Shown here piece by piece: positions 5,881-5,962 of a stretch of 5,962 nucleotides of DNA. The notes under the pieces were generated by a model, which worked only from the letters and a program-made list of their open reading frames with translations, was not told the origin of the DNA and made no database searches. Both the position numbers and the translations under genes were made by a program. The stretch is from CALJTV01 sp034433775 (lineage in GTDB: Bacteria > Chloroflexota > Dehalococcoidia > GIF9 > UBA5629), in NCBI GenBank assembly GCA_034433775.1, contig DAOUAI010000041.1, positions 1 through 5,962 on the forward strand. Reading direction: 5' to 3'. Each line of letters begins with the position of its first letter. Position 1 is the first letter of the stretch.

Positions 5881-5962
5881 CAATTGCTTCTTCTCAAACA
5901 CGAGTTCGGGAACTGTTCTCCAAGGCTCATAAAATTGTGTCCAATAAGCAGGACTAGAATGG
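5839..5962 (-). CDS. Unrecognised C-terminal open frame running off the right edge
   Basis: An open frame enters from the right edge on the minus strand and ends at TGA (5841-5839), giving 40 residues that begin HSSPAYWTQFYEPWRTVPEL and end in SLISVHY. It is rich in Trp, Tyr, Phe and Pro near its start, which looks more like protein than chance, but 40 open codons alone are weak support. I do not recognise a family. Its tail overlaps the presumed N-terminal end of the cutA remnant on the same strand, so either the cutA start has been lost or this frame is spurious. Confidence 0.25.
   Translation of the reverse strand, partial: HSSPAYWTQFYEPWRTVPELVFEKKQLTPALQQSLISVHY

Overview
This window carries most of a dipeptide/oligopeptide-type (family 5) ABC importer operon on the minus strand, a compact four-gene tRNA cluster on the plus strand, and a decayed cutA-like gene on the minus strand near the right end. 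Genes run without introns, with Shine-Dalgarno sites, a lipoprotein signal on the binding protein and sigma70-type promoters, so the source is a bacterium of roughly medium GC. The style of the binding protein vaguely recalls Chloroflexota (Dehalococcoidia-like) transporters. That is an impression only; no marker gene here fixes the taxon.

Layout, right to left for the operon: a TTGACA-17-TAAAGT promoter (5069-5097) precedes dppB (5019-4063, permease), dppC (4050-3118, permease, TTG start), a lipoprotein solute-binding protein (3039-1291), dppD (1214-204, ATPase) and dppF (207 to the left edge, second ATPase, cut off after its Walker A motif). A perfect 14-bp inverted repeat lies between the binding-protein gene and dppD. 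Together the products make a complete importer: the lipoprotein captures the ligand outside the membrane, DppB/DppC form the channel, and the DppD/DppF heterodimer hydrolyses ATP. The ligand (peptide, opine, nickel chelate, sugar or other) cannot be read from the sequence.

The 238-bp divergent spacer (5020-5257) holds the operon promoter leftwards and a TTTACA-18-TAAAAT promoter rightwards. The rightward promoter serves tRNA-Val(CAC), tRNA-Leu(CAG), tRNA-Arg(GCG) and tRNA-Val(TAC), packed with 1, 6 and 5 bases between them. The Arg gene has G, not A, at the wobble position, and the first Val gene lacks an encoded CCA.

The last 380 bases hold no intact gene. On the minus strand a CutA-like C-terminus is readable but broken by a frameshift and a stop, and a short open frame runs off the right edge. 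No CRISPR array, insertion sequence, phage gene or defence system is visible, and I see no evidence of a new biological system. The most unusual items are the strong intercistronic hairpin, the tRNA-Arg(GCG) and the cutA remnant.
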